Origin: JAGXRK01 sp963714415
GTDB lineage: Bacteria > Bacteroidota > Ignavibacteria > Ignavibacteriales > Ignavibacteriaceae
Assembly (NCBI GenBank): GCA_963714415.1
Contig: CAVQOL010000027.1
Coordinates: 280,798 to 344,797, forward strand
Reading direction: 5' to 3'
DNA: 64,000 nucleotides
Below, piece by piece: positions 8,992 to 18,725 of this stretch; within the stretch, counting starts at the first letter, position 1; the number at the start of each line of letters is the position of its first letter. The position numbers were made by a program, and so were the translations under genes. The notes beneath the pieces are model-generated. The model had not been told where the DNA came from, ran no database searches, and saw only the letters and a program-made list of their open reading frames with translations.

Positions 8992-11900
8992 TTAATCGCG
9001 TAAAAGCTTGTAAGAAATGAACCATTCCCAGTCATTTCCTCCTTTCCACCAGGCTTTTGCCACTCCACCAGAAAGTGTGGATTCAAGATTATACCAATGG
9101 CTGAACATAATATTTAATTGTGCTCCAACATCTATCCACTTATCTGCATTGGGTAGATTTGTAATTAAACCCTGGCTGAAAACAGAAAAATTAATGTTCT
9201 TTAAGTAGTGTCCTAAAATTTCAGGCGAGTCAAATCTAATTGGTGGAAACATATTTGATATCATCAATTTTAGGAAATTATCCGTAGGAATACTGTAAAT
9301 CGGAACGCCCGGAAATCTAAATACTTTTTCATATTGTCGAACAGGTTCATTTTCAACTTCCCTGTTACCAAATCCACCAAAGAAAAACTGGCCATGAAGA
9401 ATGTTTTCATTCAAATGATGATAGCCCGCAGAAAATTTCCATCTGAAAACATTGTGCGGTATAAGATATAGTGAATAATTGTCCCATTCTATATAAGATC
9501 CGGGTGCAACTTCAAATTTCTCCAGATCTGCACCAAAGGTCATAATACTAAATCTAAAATGATTTCCCTGTTCAAAATCAAAACTGCCTATGGTTCTCCT
9601 TAGGTCTTTATAATCAAATTCTGTTTTGAAAACATAAAAATCAGGTTCGGAAACTTCAACAAGGTTATCATTTATATATTTTGTACCTGTATAATAAGAC
9701 AATTCAGTATTCTGCTTTATCTTCAGCGGATTATCATATAACCAATAATCATTATGACCAACAGCAAATCTGTTTCCTATAGTTCCGCGCTTTCTTTCAT
9801 TGAACAAATCAAAAAAGTCTGTCGGGTTGTGTTCAAAAGCAAAGTAAAATGTTTGTTTAATGTCATATTTTAATTTGAGATGATATCTTACTTTATCCTG
9901 CAATTCTTTAAATGGTGAAACACCGGCTTCGAGAGAAATTTCGTTTCTTAGAACAGGATCAGCAATGTATGCGTAAAACCCAAGCACTTTGCTTTTCTGA
10001 AATCCAGATATTATTGGAATAAAAGTTTGAATCTTAAGGTTATTAAAACTGCTGTAGTCTTTTTCTCGAGTAAATTGAGATTGATCAATATTTTCTTCTG
10101 CGTTTGGTAATGCCCAATCCATTACTTCGGGATTTTTATCAAGAACTTTTTGTCCCAGATAATTTATTGCCGGTAAGCGTTGAGCTTTAGAATTAGCAAT
10201 CATTACAGGCTTCATACCGTCAGAAGTAAACTCAAAGGCAAAGAGCGAATCTTTGGAAATAAATAAAGGTTTAAATAAACCGGTTAAAGTATGAGTAACT
10301 GCGGATATTTCTCCTGTTTCAAGATCGCAACGATAAATATTTGAAACACCATTAGTATATGCATTCCAGAATAAATATCTGTCATCATCGGACCATGACG
10401 GATTTTCTGGAGAACCTGTCGAAGTTAATGTGTTGAATTGAAATTTTCCACCCTCATCAAGTTTTGTAACATCGGATATAACAATAGATTGTTGACCTGA
10501 TGCTCTATGAATAACTGCCGCAAGAAAATCACCACTGTTATTAATTGCAAGCTGCTGAATTTCATCACCATTTTCAAAAACAACCATTGTTTCAAGAACA
10601 TCAAACGGAAATTTTGATTTAACAAGAATTGCTTTTGCATTATTATGTTGAATTCCCCATAATTCATGCTTTTGAGATGAAATTGTAAGGTGTCCTGTTC
10701 TGCAATCTTCAAATAGCATTCTGTCAGTATCATTTTCAATATCATACATGCGAATATCGCGGTAAAGCTGATTATTATTTGTTGTATGAAATACTAATCC
10801 TAAACTATCATCATAAGCAGTGGAAGCAACACGAATAGCACTTGGTGATGGTAGAGAAACAAGTTTTCTTGAAGTAAAATTATTAATGTTAAATATTTTA
10901 AGAGTTGCTAATTCACCGGAGCGGTGATAACCAAAAATTATGGAGTTGAGTTTTTTTGAATAATATGGCTCCGTTACAAAACCATAAGTTTCCTCTGAAA
11001 GTTTTTGTAAAGGTGTAAGAGTTGAGGCCTTAAGAATTTCAAGGTTTTTTAGCTGGAATTCTCTTTCTTCCTTAATAAAATTATTCCAGGCATCGCTAAA
11101 ACTAATTTGAAAAATTCTTTTAAACTTTCCTTTAAAACCCGGATAAAATTCCGATTCGTCTGTCGAAAACCATTGAAATATTTTTTCATTTCCATATTTA
11201 ATTGCCAGATGAGTAGTAAATCTTCCGCCATAGATATAATAAAGTGTTTCAATCAGAAAACTTTCATGACCCAAATTTCCATCGAGATAAACATCACCGG
11301 GGAATTCCTTATTCTCAGCAACAAGACTTCTAAAATACATTTCATCAAAATTTCCGAGTACACGTCCGAAACCCCCGCTAAACCATGTTTCAAGATACAC
11401 GGCAGAAGCTTCCTGTTGCCATCTTGGAGTATATCTGTTGCTACCTGTAATTAAACTGAAAAGTATTGTGAGGGGTCTGTTTTTTTCAGGATTAACCTTT
11501 CCAAAAACAGATCTAAAAAAACTTTCAACATTTGAAGCACCATCATTTACAGCTATATGCACAAGTTCATGGCTTAACAACCACTGAAATCTCTCATTAT
11601 AAGGAACAACTTCATATCCGGGTTCTAATGGCTCAATTTCTAGTCTAATAAAGTTTAATGGAATAGCTGTTGTACCGGCATATCCGTAATCACTTGCGTC
11701 ATAAGTATTAATAACAATTCTCTCCGAGGGTTTATAACTGAAAAGTTTTGAAATTACTTTAAGCGCATTTTCTGCTGAGGCAAGAATATGACTAACCAAA
11801 TGTGAGTGCGAATCACGATATATACATCTGAAGTTTTCACTATCCACCACGTACCAATTGCCATATTCCCGCTTACTGATATGAATACTAAATTCTTTAT

Positions 11901-12663
11901 CATTATCCCCCTTTTCATAATAAGCCATAATATCTTCTATTGTCAGATGGAAAATCAATTCGGTGTACTCATCATAAGGATAAACTTCAATCTTATTTAT
12001 GTATGGACTTGATTTAGATTCGATAATAGAATCTTTAGTAAGAATTACATCCCAGAGAATGAGATGCAAATTATTTCCTCTAAAAAAGTTTGAGAAAACA
12101 GGAGCTTTAGATGAAGAAGAAATAGTAACTATTGACTTCTCCTCTTCTTCTTTGATTTTTAGTGTTATGGAATTTCTAATTAGGGATGTTTCGCCGGACT
12201 CTTCAGTATATTTTAATTGATCACGTGTAACCACCTGAAGTCTGGTTGGGCTAACCTGTATAACAATTTTTTCCATTGAACTGTTTAAAAGTTCTAATGT
12301 CTCTAACAAAGGAACTAAAAACTTTTCATTTTCCGTAACAGGTGGTCGTGTTAATTGAATTGCCTGCTGCTTTTCCTCACCCGGAATTGTTTTAACTACA
12401 AAGGGATTACCAGCAGCAAAGGTTAATTGCTCTTGATGAAATTTTACTTTAAGCTCTTTTGAATCATTCTCGAAAGAATAATCAATTTTAAGAACATCCA
12501 GCAGTTCATTAAGTGAAATGAATGTATCACCTTCACTATTCTCTGCTGAGATTAAAAATGATTTGTCACCCTCAGTTACCGTTAATTTCGAAGATTCCTG
12601 TGAAAAGGCGGATACTGAAAATGAACAATAAATGATAAAAGAAAGAAGGATCTGATTTTTCAT
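8992..12663 (-). CDS. Large exported peptidase-MA-like protein with AMIN-like, propeller and beta-barrel regions
   Basis: I start at the ATG at 12663 (MKNQILLSFII...) because it directly precedes a signal peptide; an upstream ATG at 12687 would add eight residues. The regions in order are: a copper-amine-oxidase-N/AMIN-like beta region (about 22-265, with FISLNELLDVLKIDYSFE); a peptidase-MA-like domain with zinc motif HELVH at about 365-369 and the downstream PRWQQEASAVYLE that may supply the third ligand; a TolB/WD40-like propeller (about 560-830, with NPSWSDDDRYLFW); and a C-terminal beta-barrel-like region of about 300 residues with aromatic, alternating strands. It is probably anchored in the outer membrane with the peptidase in the periplasm or outside. 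It follows the tandem-repeat gene on the same strand after a terminator, and precedes the two kinases by about 105 bases. The substrate is unknown. Confidence 0.75.
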   Translation of the reverse strand: MKNQILLSFIIYCSFSVSAFSQESSKLTVTEGDKSFLISAENSEGDTFISLNELLDVLKIDYSFENDSKELKVKFHQEQLTFAAGNPFVVKTIPGEEKQQAIQLTRPPVTENEKFLVPLLETLELLNSSMEKIVIQVSPTRLQVVTRDQLKYTEESGETSLIRNSITLKIKEEEEKSIVTISSSSKAPVFSNFFRGNNLHLILWDVILTKDSIIESKSSPYINKIEVYPYDEYTELIFHLTIEDIMAYYEKGDNDKEFSIHISKREYGNWYVVDSENFRCIYRDSHSHLVSHILASAENALKVISKLFSYKPSERIVINTYDASDYGYAGTTAIPLNFIRLEIEPLEPGYEVVPYNERFQWLLSHELVHIAVNDGASNVESFFRSVFGKVNPEKNRPLTILFSLITGSNRYTPRWQQEASAVYLETWFSGGFGRVLGNFDEMYFRSLVAENKEFPGDVYLDGNLGHESFLIETLYYIYGGRFTTHLAIKYGNEKIFQWFSTDESEFYPGFKGKFKRIFQISFSDAWNNFIKEEREFQLKNLEILKASTLTPLQKLSEETYGFVTEPYYSKKLNSIIFGYHRSGELATLKIFNINNFTSRKLVSLPSPSAIRVASTAYDDSLGLVFHTTNNNQLYRDIRMYDIENDTDRMLFEDCRTGHLTISSQKHELWGIQHNNAKAILVKSKFPFDVLETMVVFENGDEIQQLAINNSGDFLAAVIHRASGQQSIVISDVTKLDEGGKFQFNTLTSTGSPENPSWSDDDRYLFWNAYTNGVSNIYRCDLETGEISAVTHTLTGLFKPLFISKDSLFAFEFTSDGMKPVMIANSKAQRLPAINYLGQKVLDKNPEVMDWALPNAEENIDQSQFTREKDYSSFNNLKIQTFIPIISGFQKSKVLGFYAYIADPVLRNEISLEAGVSPFKELQDKVRYHLKLKYDIKQTFYFAFEHNPTDFFDLFNERKRGTIGNRFAVGHNDYWLYDNPLKIKQNTELSYYTGTKYINDNLVEVSEPDFYVFKTEFDYKDLRRTIGSFDFEQGNHFRFSIMTFGADLEKFEVAPGSYIEWDNYSLYLIPHNVFRWKFSAGYHHLNENILHGQFFFGGFGNREVENEPVRQYEKVFRFPGVPIYSIPTDNFLKLMISNMFPPIRFDSPEILGHYLKNINFSVFSQGLITNLPNADKWIDVGAQLNIMFSHWYNLESTLSGGVAKAWWKGGNDWEWFISYKLLRD

Positions 12664-12734
12664 GAAGTGCGTCAATAAAAACAACAAAAATTTTTGCCAA
12701 AGATAGTCTATAAAATTTTGAGATAAAAATAAAA

Positions 12735-12757
12735 AAGCCTTCTATAAAAGAAGGCTT
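12735..12757 (-). terminator. Rho-independent terminator of the tandem-repeat protein gene
   Basis: A perfect 8-bp stem, AAGCCTTC (12735-12742) with GAAGGCTT (12750-12757), encloses a 7-base loop. On the minus strand it is followed by a T-rich tract (TTTTATTTTT). It lies 28 bases beyond the stop codon of the repeat protein gene, so it ends that transcript and separates it from the 8992-12663 gene. Confidence 0.85.
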
Positions 12758-12784
12758 AATTAAAATTCAGAGTTTGAAATAATA

Positions 12785-13501
12785 TTATCTTACGAAGATA
12801 TATCTTGTTCCAAGCTCTTCAAGCTGTGAATTTGATCTTACAAAGATATATCTTGTTCCGAGCTCTTCAAGCTGTGAATTTGATCTTACAAAGATGTACC
12901 TTGTTCCGAGCTCTTCAAGCTGTGAGTTTGATCTTACAAAGATATACCTTGTTCCAAGCTCTTCAAGCTGTGAGTTTGATCTTACAAAGATATACCTTGT
13001 TCCGAGTTCTTCAAGCTGTGAGTTTGATCTTACAAAGATAAATCTTGTTCCAAGCTCTTCAAGCTGTGAGTTTGATCTTACAAAGATATATCTTGTTCCA
13101 AGCTCTTCAAGCTGTGAGTTTGATCTTACAAAGATATATCTTGTTCCGAGCTCTTCAAGCTGTGAATTTGATCTTACGAAGATATATCTTGTTCCTAGCT
13201 CTTCAAGCTGTGAATTTGATCTTACGAAGATATATCTTGTTCCAAGCTCTTCAAGCTGTGAGTTTGATCTTACGAAGATATATCTTGTTCCAAGCTCTTC
13301 AAGCTGTGAGTTTGATCTGTTATGAATCACTCCGTTATTTGCCGATTCATAACCAATATTAGTAGAAGTAGCCTTCTCTAGAACAACAGCAGGCTGATCA
13401 ACACGGTATCTTTGAGCTTCTTCCACATTGGAGGATAGCTGTGCCATTGCTGAAGATATAAATAGCAAGCTGGCAATGATAGTAAAAAATAGTTTATGCA
13501 T
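12785..13501 (-). CDS. Exported protein made of eleven 16-residue tandem repeats
   Basis: I use the ATG at 13501 because the signal peptide begins there (MHKLFFTIIASLLFISS, cleavage likely after AMA) and GGTGGG lies just upstream; a GTG nine bases earlier is possible. After a roughly 40-residue unique linker, the rest is eleven perfect or near-perfect copies of RSNSQLEELGTRYIFV. The protein ends one Arg after the last copy, so no type IX sorting domain or anchor follows. One copy has Phe in place of Tyr; otherwise the copies are identical in protein sequence. The repeat alternates polar and hydrophobic residues (TRYIFVRSNSQ), suiting a beta-strand or solenoid stack, but I recognise no family. 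Upstream are a sigma54 activator and a peptide importer; downstream is a metallopeptidase-like envelope protein. It could be a fibre, an amyloid-like adhesin or a peptide precursor. Confidence 0.88.
   Translation of the reverse strand: MHKLFFTIIASLLFISSAMAQLSSNVEEAQRYRVDQPAVVLEKATSTNIGYESANNGVIHNRSNSQLEELGTRYIFVRSNSQLEELGTRYIFVRSNSQLEELGTRYIFVRSNSQLEELGTRYIFVRSNSQLEELGTRYIFVRSNSQLEELGTRFIFVRSNSQLEELGTRYIFVRSNSQLEELGTRYIFVRSNSQLEELGTRYIFVRSNSQLEELGTRYIFVRSNSQLEELGTRYIFVR
12791..13318 (-). repeat. 48-bp coding tandem repeat, 11 copies
   Basis: Eleven head-to-tail copies of a 48-base unit fill 528 bases, in frame with the exported repeat protein. The copies differ at several third codon positions (Phe TTC/TTT, Tyr TAT/TAC, Arg AGA/AGG, Leu CTT/CTC/CTA, Glu GAG/GAA, Asn AAT/AAC). 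Only one difference, Tyr to Phe in the sixth copy, changes the protein. Because the unit is a multiple of three, copy-number change by slippage or recombination keeps the frame. The unit also leaves other frames open on the opposite strand, which explains spurious long ORFs there. Confidence 0.97.
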
Positions 13502-13554
13502 AGCACCCACCGATAAATTAAATATTGATAAAAAAATGACACAATTTCAAATTA

Positions 13555-13580
13555 AAAACCGATAATTCACCCCCGGTTTT
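13555..13580 (-). promoter_or_regulatory. Possible leader hairpin upstream of the repeat protein gene
   Basis: On the minus strand AAAACCG and CGGTTTT (plus-strand 13555-13561 and 13574-13580) can pair around a 12-base loop, with further T/A residues following. It would lie in the untranslated leader about 55 bases before the ATG. A smaller hairpin (AACCT/AGGTT, 13597-13610) sits just upstream. These could act in attenuation or mRNA stability, but the stems are short and the loop is large, so the call is weak. Confidence 0.3.
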
Positions 13581-13614
13581 GAAATAGATACTATAAACCT
13601 AGCGAGGTTATGTT

Positions 13615-13630
13615 CTCAACGTTAATGCCA
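13615..13630 (-). promoter_or_regulatory. Sigma54-like promoter match upstream of the repeat protein gene
   Basis: Read on the minus strand, TGGCATTAACGTTGAG aligns with the sigma54 consensus TGGCACRNNNNTTGCW at the correct spacing. It has the -24 TGGCA and the TTG of the -12 element, but A in place of the C of TTGC. It lies 114 bases upstream of the ATG at 13501, and the gene just upstream encodes a sigma54 activator. The imperfect -12 element and the AT-rich background keep the confidence modest. Confidence 0.4.
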
Positions 13631-13759
13631 TGCACTTTTTGTTCAAATTTTATAAAAAATCAAGCTTTTTATCAGGACAGGTAATTTTTACACTTCGGGG
13701 TCGGGAAGAAGGGGTTTATTGTAAAAAATATTTACAACTTTTAAGGACTATAAATAGAT

Positions 13760-15143
13760 TTATTTTGCAGTTTTTAGAAGATTATCAAGTTTTGGTCTGG
13801 AAATCCCAAGGAGTTTTGCAGCTTGCGATTTATTTCCACCAACCTTTTCAAGAACCCGTTTAGCATAATACCGATCAAGTTTCTTTAAGTCAATCGCAGC
13901 ATAATTCAAATCCATTCGAATCATTTGCGGTGTAACTTCGGGTATATTTTTATCAAGACTGTTTATAGGTACAGTGTTAATTAAAATTGAAAAATCTGCA
14001 AGTGATAAACTTCCATCTTCAGATAGAAGAACGGCTCTTTCAATTGTGTTTTTTAATTCACGAATATTACCGGGCCAGGAATACGCTTTAAAGAAATGAG
14101 TTACTTCCTTATTTATCTTTTTAACTGACTTACCAAATTCTCTGTTAAATTGGTCAATAAAAAAATTCGCTAAAAGAACAATGTCTTCATCTCTCTCTCT
14201 AAGGGACGGTAATTCAATTGTAACAACATTTAATCTGTGGTATAGATCTCTTCTAAACGAACCGTCTTCAACCATATCTTCAAGATTTTTATTCGTTGCT
14301 GAAATTATTCTTGCATTGATTGGAATATCTGTAACTCCACCCAATCTTTTAATAATTTTCTTTTCAATAGCCCGGAGAAGCTTTGCCTGAAGGTTTAAAC
14401 TCATATCTCCAATTTCATCAAGAAACAAAGTTCCCTCACCCGCTAATTCAAAAAGTCCTAATTTTCTATTACGGGCACTGGTAAATGCTCCAGCTTCATA
14501 TCCGAACAATTCAGATTCCAAAAGTGTTTCCGGTATTGCAGTACAAATAATATCTACGAACGGAGCATTCTTATTCTTACTATGGTTGTGAATGGCTCTT
14601 GCAAATAATCCTTTGCCCGAACCTGTTTCCCCAAGCAATAAAATATTTGATGTGCTTTTTTCAGAGACTTTTTTTGCCAGCCCCAGAACCTTTGCAAAAT
14701 TAGGTGAATGACCGACAATAGATTCAATACTATTTAATTGAAAATCTAAACCGGTTAAATAATTTTCGGAAGTTATATACTGTCCGTTTTCAATTATTTC
14801 TTTTAGTCGTGAAATAAATTTTACTATTTCATAAGGGAAAATGTATAATTCATCAAAACCAAATTTTACTAAAGAACTAACAAGCAATGCATTGTTATTC
14901 CTGATCACAATGATGATCTTGTTATCTAAAATCTCTTTTCTTACTTAGTACTTCGGCGATGAGTTTTGAATCAATGTTTTCAATTTGAAGAATAATAATT
15001 GTATCCGGCTCGGCTACAAATTGGGTATAGTTAGTAAAGGCAATCGGAATACTCTCCAGATTCAATTGCCTCAAAGCAGAGTTGATGGAACTTATATCTT
15101 CAAGGTCGGAATATATTTTAATGTTAACTTCTTGCTTCTTCAT
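13760..15143 (-). CDS. Sigma54-dependent transcriptional activator with degenerate receiver domain (one frameshift)
   Basis: Two frames (14922-15143 and 13760-14908) join into one roughly 460-residue protein if one base is dropped from the A4 run at 14928-14931, giving KKRDLDNKIIIVIRNNN. Residues 1-120 then form a receiver-like fold lacking the acidic pocket, the phosphoacceptor Asp and the Lys (LYIFPY in place of VKPF), so it is probably not phosphorylated. The AAA+ domain has Walker A GETGSGKG, a GAFTSA loop (usual form GAFTGA) that contacts sigma54, Walker B GTLFLDEIGD and the R-finger region. The C-terminus is a Fis-type helix-turn-helix (NKSQAAKLLGISRPKL). The start overlaps the stop of the kinase-TPR gene by 4 bases. 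The likely target is the sigma54-like site upstream of the repeat gene (inference). Confidence 0.85.
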
Positions 15144-18100
15144 TGAGCATAAGCCGGGTTGTTGAAAGACTTTAATCCATCAAAAACTTTTTTTCTTTCT
15201 TTATCATTAAGGTATTTAGATCTCAAATCAGATTTTTTAATATTATCTGCTATGTAATTTAATAATTCTGCCGCATACATCAGGGGTTTTTTTGCCTTAT
15301 TTATAAAACCTCGCTCAATATAGGATTCTGAAATTGCAACAAGCACTCTCCACGTAAGTTCGGTTATACTTTCGTTTTCAATAATTGCATAGGCTCTTTC
15401 AAAATGTACGAGAGGCGGAGAAAGTCTTTTATCTTTGTGTTTTAAAGCTATAATTCCGAAAAAATATTCTCTAATTGCATTTAATAAAAAATTATTTTCA
15501 AGATCTTCTTGAATGTTGTTGCTAAAAAGCAAATCTAAAACTCTACTATGTTCATCATCAGTAATTTTAGGTGTTTGATTAACAAATAAAATCATTACTT
15601 CTGTAAAACTTCTTTTTTCACTAGTATTGAGATATTCATTTAAGTAACCACTAATTTCATTCCAATTACTTTTTCCCCCGGATAAAAGATCATTAAAGAT
15701 TCCTAATATTGAAAGGTTTAATGAATGTAGGCCTGGGAAATCTTTCCCTTCAATACAGGTTTCATATTCACGGATAATTTTAGTTAATGTATTATTATCA
15801 TTTAGCTGATAACTAAGTCTGCCCATGTCAAAAAGTGCATTTGCCTGTTCTTCATAATTTTCTAAACGATTAAAAACATCAATAGCATTTGTAAGACAAT
15901 CAAACGACTTCTGATATTCACAAATAATTAAGTAAACCTCCCCAAGATTCATAAGAACAACAGCACGATAATTTTCATTCCCTAAACTTGAAAATATTTG
16001 TTCAGAACGCATCATCTGCTTAACTGCTATATCAAAGCTAAATTTATGTTTATAATAATTTCCGTAATTTACCAACATAATAGCTTCTTGTTCTAAATTA
16101 CCAACCGATTTATTTATCCTCAAAGCATTATCCCAATGTTCTTCAGTTTTTTTGCTATCACCAAGCATGCTATAAATGTTTCCAATGTTTAACTCTACCC
16201 CGGCAACTCTTCTTGGCAACTGAGCTTTTTGGTACATATTAACTGCTTTGCTAAACTCATCTATAGCAGAATGCAAGTCTTCCTCAACATAAACTTTAAT
16301 CATACCCAGAAGATTATAACATTTTCCTTTTTCTTCATCCGATGTGTTTTCACTATTCAACAGATCAATTGCTATTTCTTCAGCTTCTTTATAATTATTC
16401 TTTTCAAAGTTCGCATAAGCTATTTCAACTAAGACTTTTTGTCTTGTTGACAGTTCAGGACTTAATTTCAACAATTCATTTAACGTTTCTATGCCTTCAT
16501 CAATTTGTCTTATTGAAATTAAAGAACTGCCTTTAATAAACATCAAATCTTTTTGGGAGTTTTCATCAGTAGTATCAAGGTTGATTTTTCCAAACAATTC
16601 GAGCACTGCATTAAAATCACTTAATTTGTTCAATGTTTTTATAAGTTCGATGTGAAGACTTGTCCTTATATCATCATTTACATCCAGCAATAACAAATCT
16701 TCAACCAATTTCTTTTTGTAACTATAAGCAGATAGATTTTCAGCTTTTTTAATTTCTTTATTGATTAGCTCAACAACTTTAAAAACATCACCTGCAAGTT
16801 CATATTGTCTTGCATGTTCAACAACGTTAAATCCGGGTAAGACGCGTTTTATTAAACTGGCTATGATCAGATGATATTTCTTTTTCTCATGTATTGTGTT
16901 ATAGATATATCTTTTAAAACTATCAGAAATAATATTAGGTGAATTGCTTAGACTAAGAGGATTAATTATGTTTTTGTATAGAAGGTTTTCAAGTATTTCT
17001 TCAATTTCCTTTGAGGATTTATTTAATACTGAACCCAACACCATCTGTTCCACAGAAATATTAAATGCAGATACTAGCTGAGCTGTTCTCAGTTCATCTT
17101 CTGAAAGATTACTCAATCTTAAGCGGTAAACTTCTTCATTAGAACCACTAAGAGCTTCCTCAATATTGCCTTCGTAAACAAACTTGACTTCTCCAGCTTC
17201 GTACCTCATTACGCCGAGGATTAGAATATCTTTTATAAACTGGACAACACTTCCCGGCAGCAAGTCAGCGTAGTCCAAAATTACTTTTCTGAGTTTATGC
17301 TTGGGAAAATTTGGATAATAGCTTAAATCTAAATATTCTGATAATTGTCTGTCTGTAAAGGGTGTTAGATGAATATGCAAAACATTATATAATTTTTCTG
17401 TTGCATAATCAAACTCAGATGATTCAGCAACAATAACTTTCACTCTATTTATCTGCAGAATCTGTAATATTTGGTTAACGGCTTCTTTTGCAAATTCATC
17501 ATATAAATTATAGTCGTCAATCATCAGTAAAAGGTTTTTATGCTCTGTAACCCTTGTTAAAAGTGCTTTAAGAGTATCGGATATTTCAATTTCATCAATA
17601 CTGAATAATTGTTTTATATATTCCTGGTCTTCAGGTGAAACGCTATTGAATATATGGTCAGTGGAATAACAACTTATGAAGAAAAAAACGAATTAATTCT
17701 ACACCTGTTTTGCGTCTCGAGTTTTCAACATATACTGTCTGGGAATAAATTGAATGTAACTCCGAAATTACCTGTGATTTTCCAGCACCACTGAATCCCC
17801 TGAGTGAAAATATTTCATTACTTTTTTTATCATTAAGATAAGTGTTAACAATGTTAAGGATATCTTTTCTGCTGCTTAATACTTTGGCGGGCAGAAAGTC
17901 TTTGGTTAGTTGAATATTAATTTCAATTCCCAAATCCGCAAGTACCTGAAGAGCATCTGTATATCTTTCCTGAGGATCTTTTTTTAACAGTTTTTTGACG
18001 GTATCAATTAACTGATCGGAATGATTCGTCTCAGGAAATTCAAATTCTGATTCGATGTGTGCTTTATAAATATCAAGCTCTGTCTTGGCATTGAATGGAA

Positions 18101-18725
18101 GTTTACCATAAATAATACGATAAAGGATTATTCCCAGTGAATAGAGATCGACAGAATGATCATGAATCTCTTTTTTTAGTAATTCGGGAGCAATATATTC
18201 TGCAGTCCCGCGTACTTTATTATCATAGTCGGATAGTATATAACGAGCAAAACCTAAATCAATTATTTTGACTTCAGGGAAATCATTAATAGAAGCCACT
18301 AAAACGTTCTGTGGTTTTAGATCATAATAGATATAATTTGATTGATGAAGATAATAAAGCACAGAGCAGATTTGCTTGATGATTGAAACCAGTTTTTCAT
18401 TTTTGTCCAGAGATGGATACTCAAGAAGTTCAACGGAATCAAATCGCTCAAGAGTTATGTAAAAAGAACCCGTTTCAATATCTTCGTCTTCTTCATCAAT
18501 GGTTAAAATATTACCGATATCATAAGCTTTAATAATATTCGGATGATCCAATTTTTGAAGTGTGAAATATTCTTGTCTGAAAGCATCTTTCTCTTCCTGC
18601 AAAACATTTGGAGGAAGAATTTTCATGGCTATTTCTTTTTCCGGAAATTCTGTATCAATTACACTGAATACTTTACTTCTTCCTTCTCCAAGCTTTTTCT
18701 GTACTATATATCGTTGATTAATCAT
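15140..18725 (-). CDS. Ser/Thr protein kinase - AAA/NTPase - TPR signalling protein (one frameshift)
   Basis: The reading frame from 18725 encodes a Hanks-type kinase (about residues 1-270): AMK lysine, YYDLKPQN in place of HRDLKPxN with catalytic Asp and Asn kept, DLG for DFG, and a GTAEYIAPE activation segment. An NTPase domain with Walker A GFSGAGKS follows. The frame then stops at 17658, but removing one base of the A7 run at 17682-17688 continues it through Walker B LLLMIDDYN into 15140-17524. That part has a STAND-like middle and at least eight TPR units (for example YNLLGMIKVYVEEDLHSAIDEFSKAVNMY). The total is about 1,190 residues. The start overlaps the oppC stop and the end overlaps the sigma54 activator. 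The design resembles PknK or the N-terminal half of giant kinase/GAF/HK sensors; the missing GAF-HK half may be the gene at 7579-8886. Confidence 0.85.

Noticed and set aside
12791..13318. Regular 48-bp repeats as a possible CRISPR array
   Set aside because: The copies are directly adjacent with no unique spacers, and they are in frame in a signal-peptide-bearing gene.
12805..13362. Long plus-strand open frames across the repeat region
   Set aside because: They arise because the 48-base unit happens to lack stops in other frames. They have no start context, signal or independent support, while the minus-strand gene has a signal peptide and terminator.
13630..13863. Plus-strand 77-codon frame
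   Set aside because: It overlaps the 3' end of the sigma54 activator gene and shows no recognisable domain or ribosome site.
14922..15143. Independent 73-residue protein before the sigma54 activator
   Set aside because: Dropping one base of an A4 run fuses it to the activator and completes a receiver-like fold, so it is the activator's N-terminus.
17525..17688. Programmed frameshift in the kinase-TPR gene
   Set aside because: The break is at an A7/T7 run and similar single-base breaks occur in many unrelated genes here, including essential ones. Sequence error is the simpler explanation.
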